DNA of 64,000 nucleotides from Tethya wilhelma (GCA_964030475.1 CAXIPT010000005.1:5448436-5512435), one strand, 5' to 3'; positions 51,032-60,116 are shown, numbered from the stretch's first letter. Made by a program: numbers and translations. The notes: generated by a model from the letters alone, not told the origin.

Positions 51032-53777
51032 AATTTGACTATGAGTTAGCATGATTTTTTACATGCTGTGAAACTGACTTACCTCTGGTTGTACAATTTA
51101 TATAGGATATTGTGAATTTGACTGAGACACATGGAGTGTTTGTACGAGTGAGAGCAGTTATTGATGTTGTAAACAACGAAGCTACATGGGATATGCAAGC
51201 ATTAGACCCAGAAACTGGTACGTCAAACAAAACAACTATCAAACTAACTAGTAGTGCATTGTTATTCACAATGAACTACATGTAGGTGAGCCTCCAGCTG
51301 ATCCTGCAATTGGTTTCCTCCCTCCCAATAACGGCACTAGTGGACAAGGATTTGTCAAGTTCTCTGTGAGAGCAAGAAGCGACGTGCAGACTCTGTCTCG
51401 AATTGATGCCACAGCTAACATCTTCTTTGATCGCAACGAACCAATAGAGACACCTCCAATATTCAATACGGTATGATCAAAATGATGTTATGTATGCATT
51501 GAAAATCTGGATCATGTTTGTATTGTGAACTATAGATTGATGCTAGTGCTCCTGCGACTGTAATCACTGTCAATGAAGACCTTATTGAAAATGGTACACT
51601 TGCACTTCAACTCAACAAGACAGACATTGGATCTGGTGTTGGAGGAGTAGACATATACCAGCTAGTAACAGGTGAAGTATTAATGATATCAGGATTCTGT
51701 TATTTATTTGAATTTCATTATGTATTGTGATCTCTATATACACATGACAGAAGGTACTCCTATACCGATACCTGTTCCCCTCATCATTGGTACAAGTGAA
51801 GACACAGTGGTGCTTCCAGTAGATCCAGGGGCCGAATATACCATCTTTGCCTCTACAGTGGACAATGTTGGTAACCGACGATCCATTTCTGACGACATGC
51901 TGAATAGCATGACAATAGACTTCCCAATGATTGAGGTCCCTTGTCCCAATGATTGCTCTGATAATGGCAACTGTACACAGTTTGGAACTTGTCTGTGTGA
52001 TGAAGGATACTATGGAGCTGATTGCAGTCAGGGTATGCATTATTTTGCTTTCTAACTTATTTTCCTGAACCTATCCTCAACCAAGAGTGTACGTATAATT
52101 ATATACTTACTTTCAAGGCTTGATTCAGTATGTACATCAGCTAGTATCTCATTATGTATAATTATTATGTTTTTTTTCCCCTTCAGTTGGTACCCAGGTA
52201 CAGCCTCCTATTCTTATTCTCTCATCTCTTGGTGGAGTTGAGGACACTCCAGTAGGAGTCCAGTTCGCAGCCATGTCTACTGAGACAGGATCATCTGACG
52301 GTCTTCTTGTTCATCTCACTGGCTACCCTCAAGGTGCCTCCTTCAGCCAAGGATCTCTCAGTGGTGATGTTTGGACATTCTCTCCATCTGAGTTTGGTGA
52401 AGTTGATATGACCCTTCCTGAGCATTATTCTGGAGTTGCTGAACTTCGAGCTCACGCTACCTCTGCTAATGACACTGCAACCGTTTTAAGAGAAGGCTCA
52501 TTGCAAGTGATCGTTGAGCCAATTGCTGACACTCCAATATTTGAAATTGACGTTGACACCGAAGGAATTTGTGACAACCTGGAGAGCATTATCATTCCCA
52601 TCTCTATCACATTGATTGACACTGATGGTTCAGAATTCCTTGGCAATATCAGAGTCGAAGGCCTTCCAAGATATGCTAGTGTTGCTGGTGGTCAGCTTGG
52701 CCCAGCTGGAGAATACACACTAAGTGCACAGAACCTGTCTGCTGTTGTTGTTCAGGTCACTGGCACAGAAGATCTACTGTTTAATATCACCATCATTGTT
52801 CAGGCTGTTGAACAGGGAAATGGAGATACTGCTTCAATTGATGCATCAGTGCCTGTGGATTGCATTAGACGTAAGTACGAGGGATGCAATTTCGTCAAGA
52901 AATCCTTGTACATGTGTAATGTTTTTCTTGCTTGACCATGAATTTTCGCTGTCTTTTTATAGCTGTTGATGAGTGTGAGGTTGGAACTCACAAATGTGAG
53001 CAGCTTTGTACAGACACAGAAGAGGCCTACACTTGCAGTTGCTATAATGGATACATTCTTGATGATAATGGATTCAACTGCACAGAAAAAGGTAATCACA
53101 GCTATTGTTTAACTTCCAGTATTGCATACACCCATGCAATTAAATCGATCTTATTGTAAAGGGTATACGTAATTAATACAAGCACAAATGTTTGCTGAAT
53201 ACTTTACCATTTAGTTTTGTGAGGTGTAACAAACTGTTATGTTTTTCTGTCCACGTGCAGCCACTGAACCTGTTGTTGTTACAGACACAGACACTAATAC
53301 TCGATACATCATCATTGGTAGTGGCATTGGTGGTGGAGTTGCAGTTCTCATCATTTGTCTGATCCTCATGATTGCTTGCTGTTGCAAGATCAGTAGAATG
53401 AAACGCCGTCGAAAGGATAACATTTACAAGAGTACGTCCACAACAAAATTAATTGGATACCACAAAATTATGCACAACATTGTGTTTGTGTGTGTGTGTG
53501 TGTGTGTCTAGTAGATATGCAAGAAGCAGACCTCACTAGGAATCCGGTGTTTGAAGAAGACTTCAAATTTGAAGCCACAAATCGTGCAGCAGCCGGTGGT
53601 GCCAGCGTGCAGGGTCAGCTTGATGATGAAGAGAAGAAGAGTGATTACAGCAAAGAGATGGAAGCAGCAGATGAAGAGAAGAAGAAAGCTGACTATGATG
53701 ATGATGTAGAAGTTGATTTGGAGAGCAATGAGTCGGACACTCAGCTTCTGGTCAACCCAACAACAGAGATAAACTAG
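30969..53777 (+). CDS. Giant type I receptor: NIDO2-SRCR-LDMN6-HYR/Ig-CARDB9-RHS-EGF-TM
   Basis: About 43 exons on one strand can be joined from the signal-peptide ATG at 30969 to the stop at 53777; those I could place add up to roughly 15 kb of coding sequence, about 5,000 residues. Key junctions were checked for phase, notably SRCR exon 33962-34126 to exon 35174-35297 (CGT codon restored) and on to 36049-38253. The N-terminal signal peptide (IIALCLLAGTIPG) and a single helix near the C terminus (IIIGSGIGGGVAVLIICLIL, followed by CCCKISRMKRRRK) make it type I, with almost everything extracellular. Module blocks are listed separately. NIDO, SRCR and EGF modules are animal adhesion domains; CARDB, PPC, RHS and the 'GPAGYG' module are typical of bacterial surface proteins. 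The N run at 47306-47688 hides at least one exon. Likely role: adhesion or recognition at the cell surface; no ligand is known. The whole could in principle be two genes, but no internal promoter or start is evident. Confidence 0.8.
31153..33158 (+). other. Module block: two NIDO domains
   Basis: Exons 31153-31295, 31799-32312 (first domain) and 32416-32603, 32657-33158 (second). Each domain is split at the same place, after FYG..YS.LY and before V.TNG. Shared core words: PPLVAPFFHNIDI, ATDN/TTNN, FQVILATDN, IGFNAGDG, SNVGVPGLFIFRIDG. Confidence 0.85.
31285..31552. repeat. Perfect fold-back repeat ending at the N at 31553
   Basis: About 125 bases, including the 3' end of the exon 31153-31295 and its donor, are followed after a loop of about 15 bases by their reverse complement, which stops at the N. 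The corresponding intron of copy 1 has no such structure. It behaves like an assembly or cloning fold-back at a contig end. Confidence 0.8.
33514..34126 (+). other. Module block: SRCR domain
   Basis: Exons 33514-33711 and 33962-34126. Contains the SRCR pattern of a C in the G.IC strand (YNGTICNIGF), AAVVCNERGY, and the conserved DVMCSGTESSINFC with a final CVE. Second exon start chosen at 33962 because it keeps the frame; the nearer CAG at 33969 would introduce a stop. Confidence 0.8.
34127..35173. other. Intron between SRCR and the LDMN modules
   Basis: Non-coding and nearly identical to 22288-23330, including the three 30-base tandem units at 34671-34757. No embedded gene seen. Confidence 0.6.
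35174..38253 (+). other. Module block: six cadherin-like 'LDMN' repeats
   Basis: Exons 35174-35297 and 36049-38253. Each unit of about 120 residues opens with a pair such as WTLDMNLGQITLTFSESI, FSLDMNLGEIVIEF, FSIDLHFNSLLLTFSESV, FAFNLNEETLVLTFNEPV or FSLDACTEELILTFSEVV, then an LTLQS strand, a YTLTGG turn, a LS..D...IK.. helix-like stretch, and NTFL.....V.D..GN. The fold is likely an Ig-like beta sandwich akin to SbsA/Big-type modules. The large exon 36049-38253 has no intron. The intron 35298-36048 shows nothing but a (CAT)n tract at 35905-35930. Confidence 0.65.
38340..40700 (+). other. Module block: Ig-like and HYR-type modules
   Basis: Exons 38340-38510, 38584-38624, 38715-38806, 38861-39044, 39109-39186, 39258-39515, 39601-39873 and the first part of 39979-41018. 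Repeated openings DITPPTLTF, DVTPPRVRI and DVTPPTIPS, with ends such as ATDGVGNVGTPVTHRW and WTATDVAGNTATETQTI, mark HYR/bacterial-Ig-like units. A FN3-like stretch follows (WPQYPGASSYRVFVWE). Confidence 0.65.
40725..44640 (+). other. Module block: about nine CARDB repeats
   Basis: Spread over exons 39979-41018, 41100-41223, 41299-41403, 41527-41711, 41826-41984, 42076-44264 and 44331-45839. Each opens PDL.V (FPDLTVTNVMI, PPNLVVDSISV, PPDLVVSSIGAL, LPDLFISDAIA, FPDLAIQLEM, SPDLMVTSVTY, APELSINLNS, LPDLVVIPTT, STDITAVSVSA), continues with V.WTV.N.G...T...W.D.V..S, and ends with a V...D....V.E.NE.NN pattern. CARDB (cell adhesion related domain found in bacteria) is usually bacterial or archaeal. 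The first half of the array is cut by introns; the second half is on one long exon. Confidence 0.8.
44641..45839 (+). other. Module block: PPC-like and IPT-like region
   Basis: Within exon 44331-45839. A PPC-like unit (TLTSSGGDAAFHDLFLR; TRSGTYYLRIESSGF) is followed by an IPT/TIG-like unit (FEILDVTPSTAAPLSNVTLK) and a third beta-rich unit before a helical linker (WENFMSSVGTTWGSLNQRIS) leading into the RHS shell. The same succession is common in large bacterial surface proteins ahead of RHS. Confidence 0.55.
45922..49596 (+). other. Module block: RHS/YD-repeat shell with intact core
   Basis: Exons 45922-46066 (entry domain: LATALPLKLIRQYSSRIKNR, GPMGMGWQLPWW), 46214-46350, 46528-46768, gap, 47873-48651, 48727-48841, 48918-49027, 49126-49345 and 49420-49596. 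At least ten YD-type repeats (FEYDDRRRLRRATN, YGYDAIGQLVKWTN, YRYDSRGNRIVV, FVYDAEGRLTQTE, YLYDPLGNLYRK) lead to a canonical RHS core: YTYDPFGKILQQ, FKYAGRFG, MRARHYDAKHGRFLSPDPLG, then NFYAYVRNNPLSGTDPTG. In bacteria this shell encloses a C-terminal toxin; in teneurins it faces outward at the C terminus. Here it is internal to the protein. Confidence 0.88.
46769..47872. other. Gap region in the RHS block
   Basis: Intronic-looking sequence, an (ATT)n tract near 47095, 383 N at 47306-47688 and a G14 run immediately after. Exon 46528-46768 ends in phase 2, whereas the next visible exon (47873) reads in phase 0, so at least one exon is missing here. Confidence 0.7.
49692..50327 (+). other. Module block: post-core segment after RHS
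   Basis: Exons 49692-49757, 49864-50070 and 50131-50327. A glycine-rich hydrophobic stretch (FVGSFIAGGILGPFGGGAGG), then helical segments (AIDTGRDFFSSAKPLIDAIG; KYLIDKLIEIGGEYGPGIW). This is the position occupied by the variable C-terminal domain in bacterial RHS proteins; no recognisable enzymatic or toxin motif is present. Confidence 0.55.
50461..51470 (+). other. Module block: bacterial-adhesin-like 'GPAGYG' module
   Basis: Exons 50461-50691, 51106-51217 and 51286-51470. NDILGPAGYGAARFIPPEQT, LEYTIRFENEENATAPAQ, DSDLDIRSFRLGSFGFGDF, EATWDMQALDPETGEPPADP and IGFLPPNNGTSGQGFVKFSV follow the layout of a module that I know from giant planctomycete-type and other bacterial surface proteins, where it also follows repeats of this kind. 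Introns of (TG)n at 50692-50835 and 51000-51028 interrupt it. Confidence 0.6.
51536..53091 (+). other. Module block: Ig-like, EGF, two beta modules, EGF-CA
   Basis: Exons 51536-51671, 51751-52032, 52187-52870 and 52963-53091. An Ig/HYR-like unit (IDASAPATVITV...ASTVDNVGNRRS), an EGF module (PCPNDCSDNGNCTQFGTCLC), a pair of VCBS/cadherin-like units containing VEPIADTPIFEI, then a calcium-binding EGF (AVDECEVGTHKCEQLC, TCSCYNGYILDDNGFNC). Confidence 0.75.
53261..53777 (+). other. Module block: transmembrane helix and acidic cytoplasmic tail
   Basis: Exons 53261-53431 and 53512-53777. The helix IIIGSGIGGGVAVLIICLIL has a GxxxG-like glycine pattern; a cysteine cluster and basic stop-transfer residues follow. 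The tail of about 100 residues has two EEKK repeats (DDEEKKSDYSKEM; DEEKKKADYDDDVEVD) with tyrosines in acidic context, possible phosphorylation sites. No known signalling motif is recognised. Confidence 0.8.
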
Positions 53778-54162
53778 TTTTTACTTTTTACTTATAACGG
53801 TTTTTAGTTGTTTTTATTGCACTACAATAATGTGAACGCCTTGGACATTGTAGCTATATATAAATTGTATTTTACTGCTTTATAATAATTATTACTAGTA
53901 TGTAATCTTGTGGGTTTTACATTACCACATATTATAGTTAGCAACATATGCATTATCTTATTTGAACGTGACCCTGGTTTTTTTTATAAATTATATGCTT
54001 TTAGAATTATTTTTGTTATCCAATTAAGTTTAAAATAAAAACTTTCTTCCTTACCACTAATAAAAACATCTCCAGATCTACAATAAAAGTTGAACACAAC
54101 AAGAAAGGGTGTGTGTGTTCACGTGTACAGATGGCACTAGTGGTGGTATGTAATGGGTGGGG
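53778..54162. other. 3' UTR and short convergent spacer
   Basis: AT-rich. AATAAA at 54034-54039 lies about 260 bases after the stop of the giant gene and is its best polyadenylation candidate. The next gene converges on the opposite strand, ending at 54163. Confidence 0.5.
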
Positions 54163-55893
54163 TTAAGATGGAAGTTGATACAAAGATATACTAGCCAGTT
54201 CCCAAGCAGGTGCCTTTGACTGTCTCAGTGTATAGATGCCATAACATCCCTCCCTGTATAGAAACGACAACGAACACAGTGATTATACTATAGACATGTG
54301 CTGCACATGTATACATAGGCATGCATATGCAGGCACTCACATCAGTGGTCCGGGATTGATGACAGCTGTTTTACCAATGGTCACCTTACCACTGCCATCG
54401 TGAGTGTGACCGTGTATGTTCATGACCACATGTTGCTGCTACAATATTTTAACATAAACATCAGTAAAACTGATGAACTTGAAAGCTCAAGTTTTTCTAT
54501 CAATTTTGTCATACCAGCTGTTCCTTGCAAAGGTAGCTATAGAGAGTGGGACTGCCGGAGATAATGGGTTTGGGAGGATCGACGTGAGATATAGTAGTAT
54601 CTTGAGGTTTGGACACGATCACGAAACATGTGACAAAGAGAAAGAAACCATGACATTCAGTATGTATGGTGAATAGCAACAGATAATATTAAACTACTAA
54701 TTAATATTCTATGAAAATAATTTTTTTCTGCATCTTTGAGTTTGCTTAATTAGAAAGCCTCACAAAGGAGGAGACTAACACCCTGTTTATCATGTAGCCA
54801 TCCATTAGACACTAACTAACAGACACTCATACACACATTGTACAGGTCACAGTCTCCACACATTTAAGCTATGTACTGCATTTATCTGGTCCGCTATGTG
54901 TCATCAGAATCACAGCATCCTGTGGTGTCAAGGTAGAGCTCTCTGACACAAAGGCCTCGTCAAGGAGCTTTGAGAGATCTTTGGCATATTCTTCTTCAGT
55001 CTTGTAAGGAAAGCCATCCCAGAGGTGCTTTCCATCTTGATAGCCTGGTATGCTACCTCCGATTCCAAACAGATGAAGATTAGGAGCAATGCACATTCGT
55101 CTCATGTGAACATTGCAAGGTGAGTCTTGGGAAGTGAGACCCTCAGTTTTGAAGGTAGTGATGGCATCGTGCTACAGAAGGAGATAAATAGTTTATTATA
55201 AAATGGTTGTACATTCTTCAACCTAATTTTACCTACTACATCATTCTGAAATTTTCCAATGCAACTGAGAATCTTGTAGTTGTATATAGGACAACAGTTA
55301 TGGGAGCCACATACATATTAAACACAATGCTAAAATAAACAGATTGATAAGTTGATTGTCATACTAACAGTAACTGGAACACACATGTCAACTGAAACAC
55401 ACACACAGGCAGAGGGCTCACATTTCCTGGTATATAGTACACGTTCTTCACTAGTGGCACAAACTCGTCAACTATCTTGTCCATCAGTATGTGATACTGT
55501 TCACTCTCCTTTTGGGTGGCAGTGAAATACAACTCTTGTGGCATGTCTGAGATATCCCCAGATAACAGCACAATATCAACTCTGTGAATGGTTCATACGT
55601 GCAGTAGGGGGTGAAAGCATAGATAATATAAGGCTAGCTATATCAGATATATGGTGTGAGCTAACCTATAGCAGTTGCATACAGCTAAATTCTACCTTTG
55701 TTTGTTTGTCTTGAGCCATTCTTTCAGCTGGTAGACTTTGTGGGAAGCAAGGTGGATATCTGAAGCGTGTACTGTTGCAAAAGATTTGCAAAATGCTTAC
55801 ATCTATGGATAGATACACAATATACACGCCAGGACAAGATTTCAACTTACGTATGACCAGTTCTTCAGCCTGAGACGAGTTGCTGTCCGCCAT
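54163..55893 (-). CDS. Calcineurin-like metallophosphoesterase
   Basis: Seven exons on the minus strand: 55893-55851, 55771-55696, 55581-55422, 55171-54877, 54600-54515, 54438-54341 and 54253-54163, joining in phase to give about 285 residues. The metal-binding motifs of the calcineurin-like fold are all present in order: SDIHLAS (D-x-H), VLLSGDISD (GD), YYIPGN-HD (GNHD, split by an intron), THSGP, and NIHGHTHDGSGK (GHxH). The start is MADSNSSQAEELV, so no signal peptide; probably cytosolic. The substrate cannot be told from sequence. A decayed copy lies at 58730-59664 on the plus strand. The start codon is about 420 bp from that of the first PLAT-like gene, head to head, with an NRF1-like CGCATGCGC at 55964. 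Confidence 0.88.
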
Positions 55894-56184
55894 GGCTAGT
55901 TGTTCTTTTTAAACGAAATGGATTTTAACTTTTCAAATCTCGATCTCTCCAGCTCACACGCATACGCATGCGCAATAAAGCAAAACACTCCCAGGTTCAT
56001 TTCAACGTCACAAAATACACCACATTACCACAGAAATGCCATTAGACAAAGGTTAATTAAGCTAATTAAATTCATTCTGAGATGATTTCTTGTTTACAGG
56101 GACAAAGGTTGCTTGAACAGTTTCAGAACATCACAAACCACATTCATATAGCTACCCATCACCAATGGTTTCCAGTGAGTCTCC

Positions 56185-56192
56185 TATAAAAA
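56185..56192 (+). promoter_or_regulatory. TATA box of PLAT-like gene 1
   Basis: TATAAAAA, about 125 bases before the start codon at 56310. The sister gene has a matching box at 57383. Confidence 0.5.
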
Positions 56193-56309
56193 GCCCAGCC
56201 CTTTTATATAGAAATAAGCCATACATTATCACCAAGCATTGGAGTCACCAGGATCACTTACTCATAACTTCTCTCAGAGAATCTTTCTTTCAACGAATTC
56301 GAATACGTC

Positions 56310-57017
56310 ATGGGCACAAATGTCATACAATCGATCACTCTTCCTGCAACAGTCTTTCTTGTTTTTCTCTTTGGATCTGTTGTGTCCCTGCCAGCATTGA
56401 AGCCAACTAATGGAGGTGAGCTTTCCAACTACAAGAAAGAAGTTGAGGGGTTAGGTTCACTTGCACAACTCAACAAAAATCTGTTGGAGAGAAGTGGAAG
56501 ATCTGTTTGTAAGTTTAACAGTAATTATGCATAACATTGATTATGTAAACTTATGGATAACTCAGTTTTATTTTCTTATTTTTCAGCTAGTCACGAGTGC
56601 CTCTCTCATATCTATGTCATGGCTTTCACATCTCATGAAGCTAGTTCACAAACTGGAGAAGTGCATGCAATTGAAATTGAAGCTAGAGGACAAACCAGGT
56701 GCACACGCTTTCCAGTAAAAGATAATGATTACACTCTAGCCAAAGGAGACTTGTGGAAATTACCATTGGACAGCTTCTATTTTTCATTGCCCACCCCATC
56801 TGATCGAAATTCATCCTGCATCATTTTGCCAGATATTGAACGTATCACCATTGTTGAGAGGAGTTTGGATGGTTGGCAAATAGACTCCATTGCAACCTTT
56901 TTCAAGGACATACAGGGAGGAACTCATGCTGCCTCGGTGGACCTAGATGCCAATAAATGGATTGATGGAGATGGGCATCCTTCACGCAGACGCTTTGATC
57001 TTACCTTAATTATCTGA
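56310..57017 (+). CDS. Secreted PLAT/LH2-like small protein 1
   Basis: Two exons, 56310-56508 and 56587-57017, give about 210 residues. Residues 1-28 form a signal peptide (TVFLVFLFGSVVSLPA). The second exon is a single domain: CLSHIYVMAFTSHEASSQTG, AIEIEARGQTRCTRFP, KGDLWKLPLDSF, DIERITIVERSLDGWQIDSI, then NKWIDGDGHPSRRRFDLTLI. A beta sandwich in which a GD..W.. stretch and an 'I.R..DGW.IDSI' strand stand out resembles PLAT/LH2 domains, but the match is loose and could be another lectin-like sandwich. Paired with a diverged tandem duplicate 450 bp downstream that shares intron position and phase. Confidence 0.75.
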
Positions 57018-57382
57018 CTGAACTTTGAGTCAACATCATGATTATATTATATTAGATTGATTATTGTACTTATGAATTTGATTCATTGTTTGTTTTTTTT
57101 GTAGCTAGCTAAAGAGATGTAATGAAAGTGTTTTCCTAATGATGTCATTTTAATACTTAACATGACCTGAGTTCAAAGTTCAAGACCAAGAAAAGCTGCA
57201 TTAGTAATCAATGAATAATGCTTTTGTGTTATCTAGTTCATTAGTTGATGAAAATCATTAGTTTATCTATGATGACCGCTTGCAAGTGAGGTTATAACGT
57301 ACCTTTCTGACATCTTGAAACTGTCATAATATTATGGTAATAAATAACAAATTATACTGGACTGTAAACAAGACCTGAGTGC
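57018..57382. other. Spacer between the PLAT-like genes
   Basis: AT-rich with AATAAA at 57340. No gene seen. Confidence 0.5.
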
Positions 57383-57389
57383 TATAAAA
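57383..57389 (+). promoter_or_regulatory. TATA box of PLAT-like gene 2
   Basis: TATAAAA, with the start codon at 57472; the spacing of about 90 bases leaves a 5' UTR near 60 bases. Confidence 0.55.
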
Positions 57390-57471
57390 GAGAGTGTGCT
57401 CAACTGGAGACGATATATCAACAACAAAAATATACTAATTGGAGCTCTCAAAACAACAATAAATTCGCAAG

Positions 57472-58221
57472 ATGAAGACTTCGAAGTTTCTTTCTACTTT
57501 ACTGGGTATTCTACTTCTGTTTGTGACCGTTTCATCTCTGCCATCAACATTGCAATCCAACTATGAATTTGAACAAGAAACCCTCGATAAAAATGCTGAG
57601 CAGAAGGATACTGATGCAATAGATCTAGAGAATGTGGCAGAAGAGATGGATGAAAATGATCTAGAGGATACAGCATTGCTCTCACAGCAGAGCATCAATC
57701 CTTTGATAAGAGCTGAAAGAGCTGTTGGTACACGTAAGTCTTGTGTTTGCTATTATATATATAATTAATTGTTATATACCATTTGTGACCCTATACCTAT
57801 AATTATAATTGTTACACATGCAGGTACCTGCCTCTCCACAATTTATGTTATGGCCTTTACATCTGGTATTACTCATGCTGGTTCCGATCGTGGGCATGCA
57901 ATCGAGATCGAAGCCAGAGGTACAACTCGCAGTACTCGTCTTCCAAATCTACCTGGGGATGACTATCTCAGAAACAAAGGCGACTTGTGGAAAATACCCA
58001 TAAGTAATTTCAACTTCCCTCACTGTGTTCTTCTAAGTCAATTGGAGCGAATTACTATTATTGAGCGTAGCAATGATGGATGGCACATTGACTCAATTGT
58101 AACAGCTGTCAAAGATGTCCATGGAAGATCTCAAGTGACGTCAGTAAATCTTGATGCTAATCGGTGGATTGATGGAAATGATCGTGCTTCTCGCCGAAGA
58201 TATGACTTAACCTTGGTGTAA
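57472..58221 (+). CDS. Secreted PLAT/LH2-like small protein 2 with acidic propeptide-like linker
   Basis: Exons 57472-57733 and 57824-58221, about 220 residues. Signal peptide FLSTLLGILLLFVTVSSLPS, then about 60 very acidic residues (DTDAIDLENVAEEMDENDLE) ending in RAERAVGTR, which looks like a dibasic/propeptide-type boundary, then the conserved domain: CLSTIYVMAFTSGITHAGSD, AIEIEARGTTRSTRLP, KGDLWKIPISNF, LERITIIERSNDGWHIDSIV, RWIDGNDRASRRRYDLTLV. The domain is close to that of gene 1, but the linker is new. An acidic propeptide shielding a basic secreted domain is a common theme for antimicrobial or matrix proteins; this is inference only. Confidence 0.78.
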
Positions 58222-58729
58222 TGAACATGTAATATTACTATTTTTATCATACAACTTGCCATTTAGTGGCAAATATATGCTATCTTAAACTTTCTAGTAA
58301 ATATCAGCTTTGTTGACATGTGTTTGAATTCTCTAGTCTCTTATTTGCGCATGCGCTCGTACGATCGTGCGTGCGTGAGCGCTCGAGCGTAGTTACCGTA
58401 ACAACATCGAGCTCTGAATCGAGCTCATTTGCACAACGACACCATACCACATCAGTACCTAGTGAAGCCTTACTGCCTTATAGCATAATTTGTGACAAAA
58501 TGTTTAATTCCTCAGAACATAATTATGTTGGTACGACTCTCTCCAGTGCTAAGGTTGCTAGCGAGTCGTCTCTACATAAGAGCGATTCATGCGATGGCAA
58601 CAAAGCTGAAAAAGCAATGGAATAACCGGCTTGAATTGTGTGAGTATTTAATATTTTACTATGAAAAATTGCATAATAAAATATAAAAATTATGCAACCT
58701 GTGTGACACTTATTCTGTTTTCCTCAGTA
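58222..58729. other. Spacer with short unassigned frame
   Basis: A stretch rich in CGAGC/GCGC (58345-58435) unlike its AT-rich surroundings, possibly an old promoter. A short open frame (58320-58625) has no homology I recognise but lies directly upstream of the pseudogene and may be its former first exon. Confidence 0.35.
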
Positions 58730-59664
58730 CATGCTTCAGACATCCACATTGCTACCAGTAAGATTGATCAGCTAAAACAATGGCTACAGGACAACAATCA
58801 AACGTAAGTCAGTGATCCTAGTTTGCATTGGTGTACCCTCGGAAATTTACTGGAACTTGGACCTTGATATTTTCTTTATTGTTTTCTTAGAGTAGATGTT
58901 GACACTTGTGCTGTTATCTGGTGATCTTGGTGATATGCCGCTGGAAAAGTGTTACACTGCTACACAGGAAGAGACGCAGCAACAGCATCAAATCTTGGAT
59001 AAAAATGGTTCGTTCATTTCAACCACTTGCCAGCAAGGTCTACTACATACCTGGAAAATGTAGGAAAGTTCAGTATCTTGTCCTGCTAATGACAAGTGGG
59101 GACATTGTTTATATATACTGGATGACTATGTAATTGAAACATAAGTAATCTTGTTTCTTCAGCACAATGCCATCACTACCTTTAAAACTGAGGGTCTCAT
59201 TTCTCAAGATTCACCTTGCAATGTTCACATGAGACAAGTGTGCATTGCTCCTAATCTTCAGCTGTTTGGAATCGAAGGTGGCTTTCCCTACAGAAATGAA
59301 GAAGAATATGCCAAACTGAGATCTCTCAAAGCTCCTCAATGATGGCTTCATGTCAGAGAGCGGCTCTACCTTTGAGACCTCAGGATGAGGCTGCCGTGAT
59401 TCTGATGGCACACAATGTTCCAGATAAACATGATAAGTGAGTATTAATGGCAAAATGCTCCATCCACTGAATGATCATCCTGTGCCAACCATCAGTGCCA
59501 GTCATTGTCTTTTATATGCCTCTACAGGTACTTCAATATATATCTCATCAGTACTGATTGATCCCGACAGTCCTCTTTACGCTGGTAGTACTACCTTGTA
59601 TGATTATCTCTGTAAGGAAAACCTAGTCAGTGATGCTTTTATAGACAGGCTACTCAACAGTTAG
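58730..59664 (+). pseudogene. Decayed metallophosphoesterase copy
   Basis: Plus-strand sequence aligns exon by exon with the functional gene at 54163-55893: 58730-58802 (ASDIHIATSKIDQLKQWL), 58896-59060 (LLSGDLGDMP and the remnant YYIPGK), 59161-59430 (NAITTFKTEGLISQDSPCNV, APNLQLFGIEGG) and 59528-59660. Introns are retained, so it arose by DNA duplication, not retroposition. Disruptions: a frameshift after LSGDLGDMPLEK, loss of the glycine-rich GSIPGYQDGK segment, a frameshift and stop around 59340, further stops, and no GHTH exon. The GNHD motif is changed. It cannot make an active enzyme. Confidence 0.82.
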
Positions 59665-60116
59665 CACTGGGCCGACTTAGCATGCAACTACACTATGATT
59701 CGCGATTGTCAGCCGCTAAGCCGGCCGAAGCAGCCTGCTCAGTCAAGTTGTCACGGTATGATATGTGCTGAAGTTATGATTACCATGTTTTTAAATTCTA
59801 TAGCAAGAACATGTTGTAATGAAAATTCATGGACACAGCCATCATGCTACTGATCAAGTTACTCTGGGCAAAACAACCGGCCATCTGCCTCAACCCTGCC
59901 GGGACCACTACAGTAGTGCTTTGGTGTAAAATTTTAGCGTTTCTTTCGTAGGGACGGGGTTTTTTGGTATCTACACCTTGAGGAGGTCAAAGAAACCTTC
60001 TTGGGAGGTGGCAAAGGTCTCATTGTACAGACTCTGCACTGCCGGCCTTGGGCCTTCTGTGTGTATTTCAATTTTTCTCTGTTTCGTATAATTAAGTGCG
60101 CCCGCCGCTAATCAAA
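59665..60116. other. Spacer upstream of INTS6, no gene recognised
   Basis: More GC-rich than average. I looked for spliceosomal snRNA and tRNA signatures in 59880-60080 and could not support any. Confidence 0.45.

Noticed and set aside
45922..51470. Bacterial contamination carrying an RHS gene
   Set aside because: The RHS and adjacent modules are interrupted by many GT..AG introns in phase with flanking animal-type exons.
59880..60080. Small nuclear RNA gene
   Set aside because: GC-rich and partly structured, but no U1-U7 or Sm-site signature could be matched.
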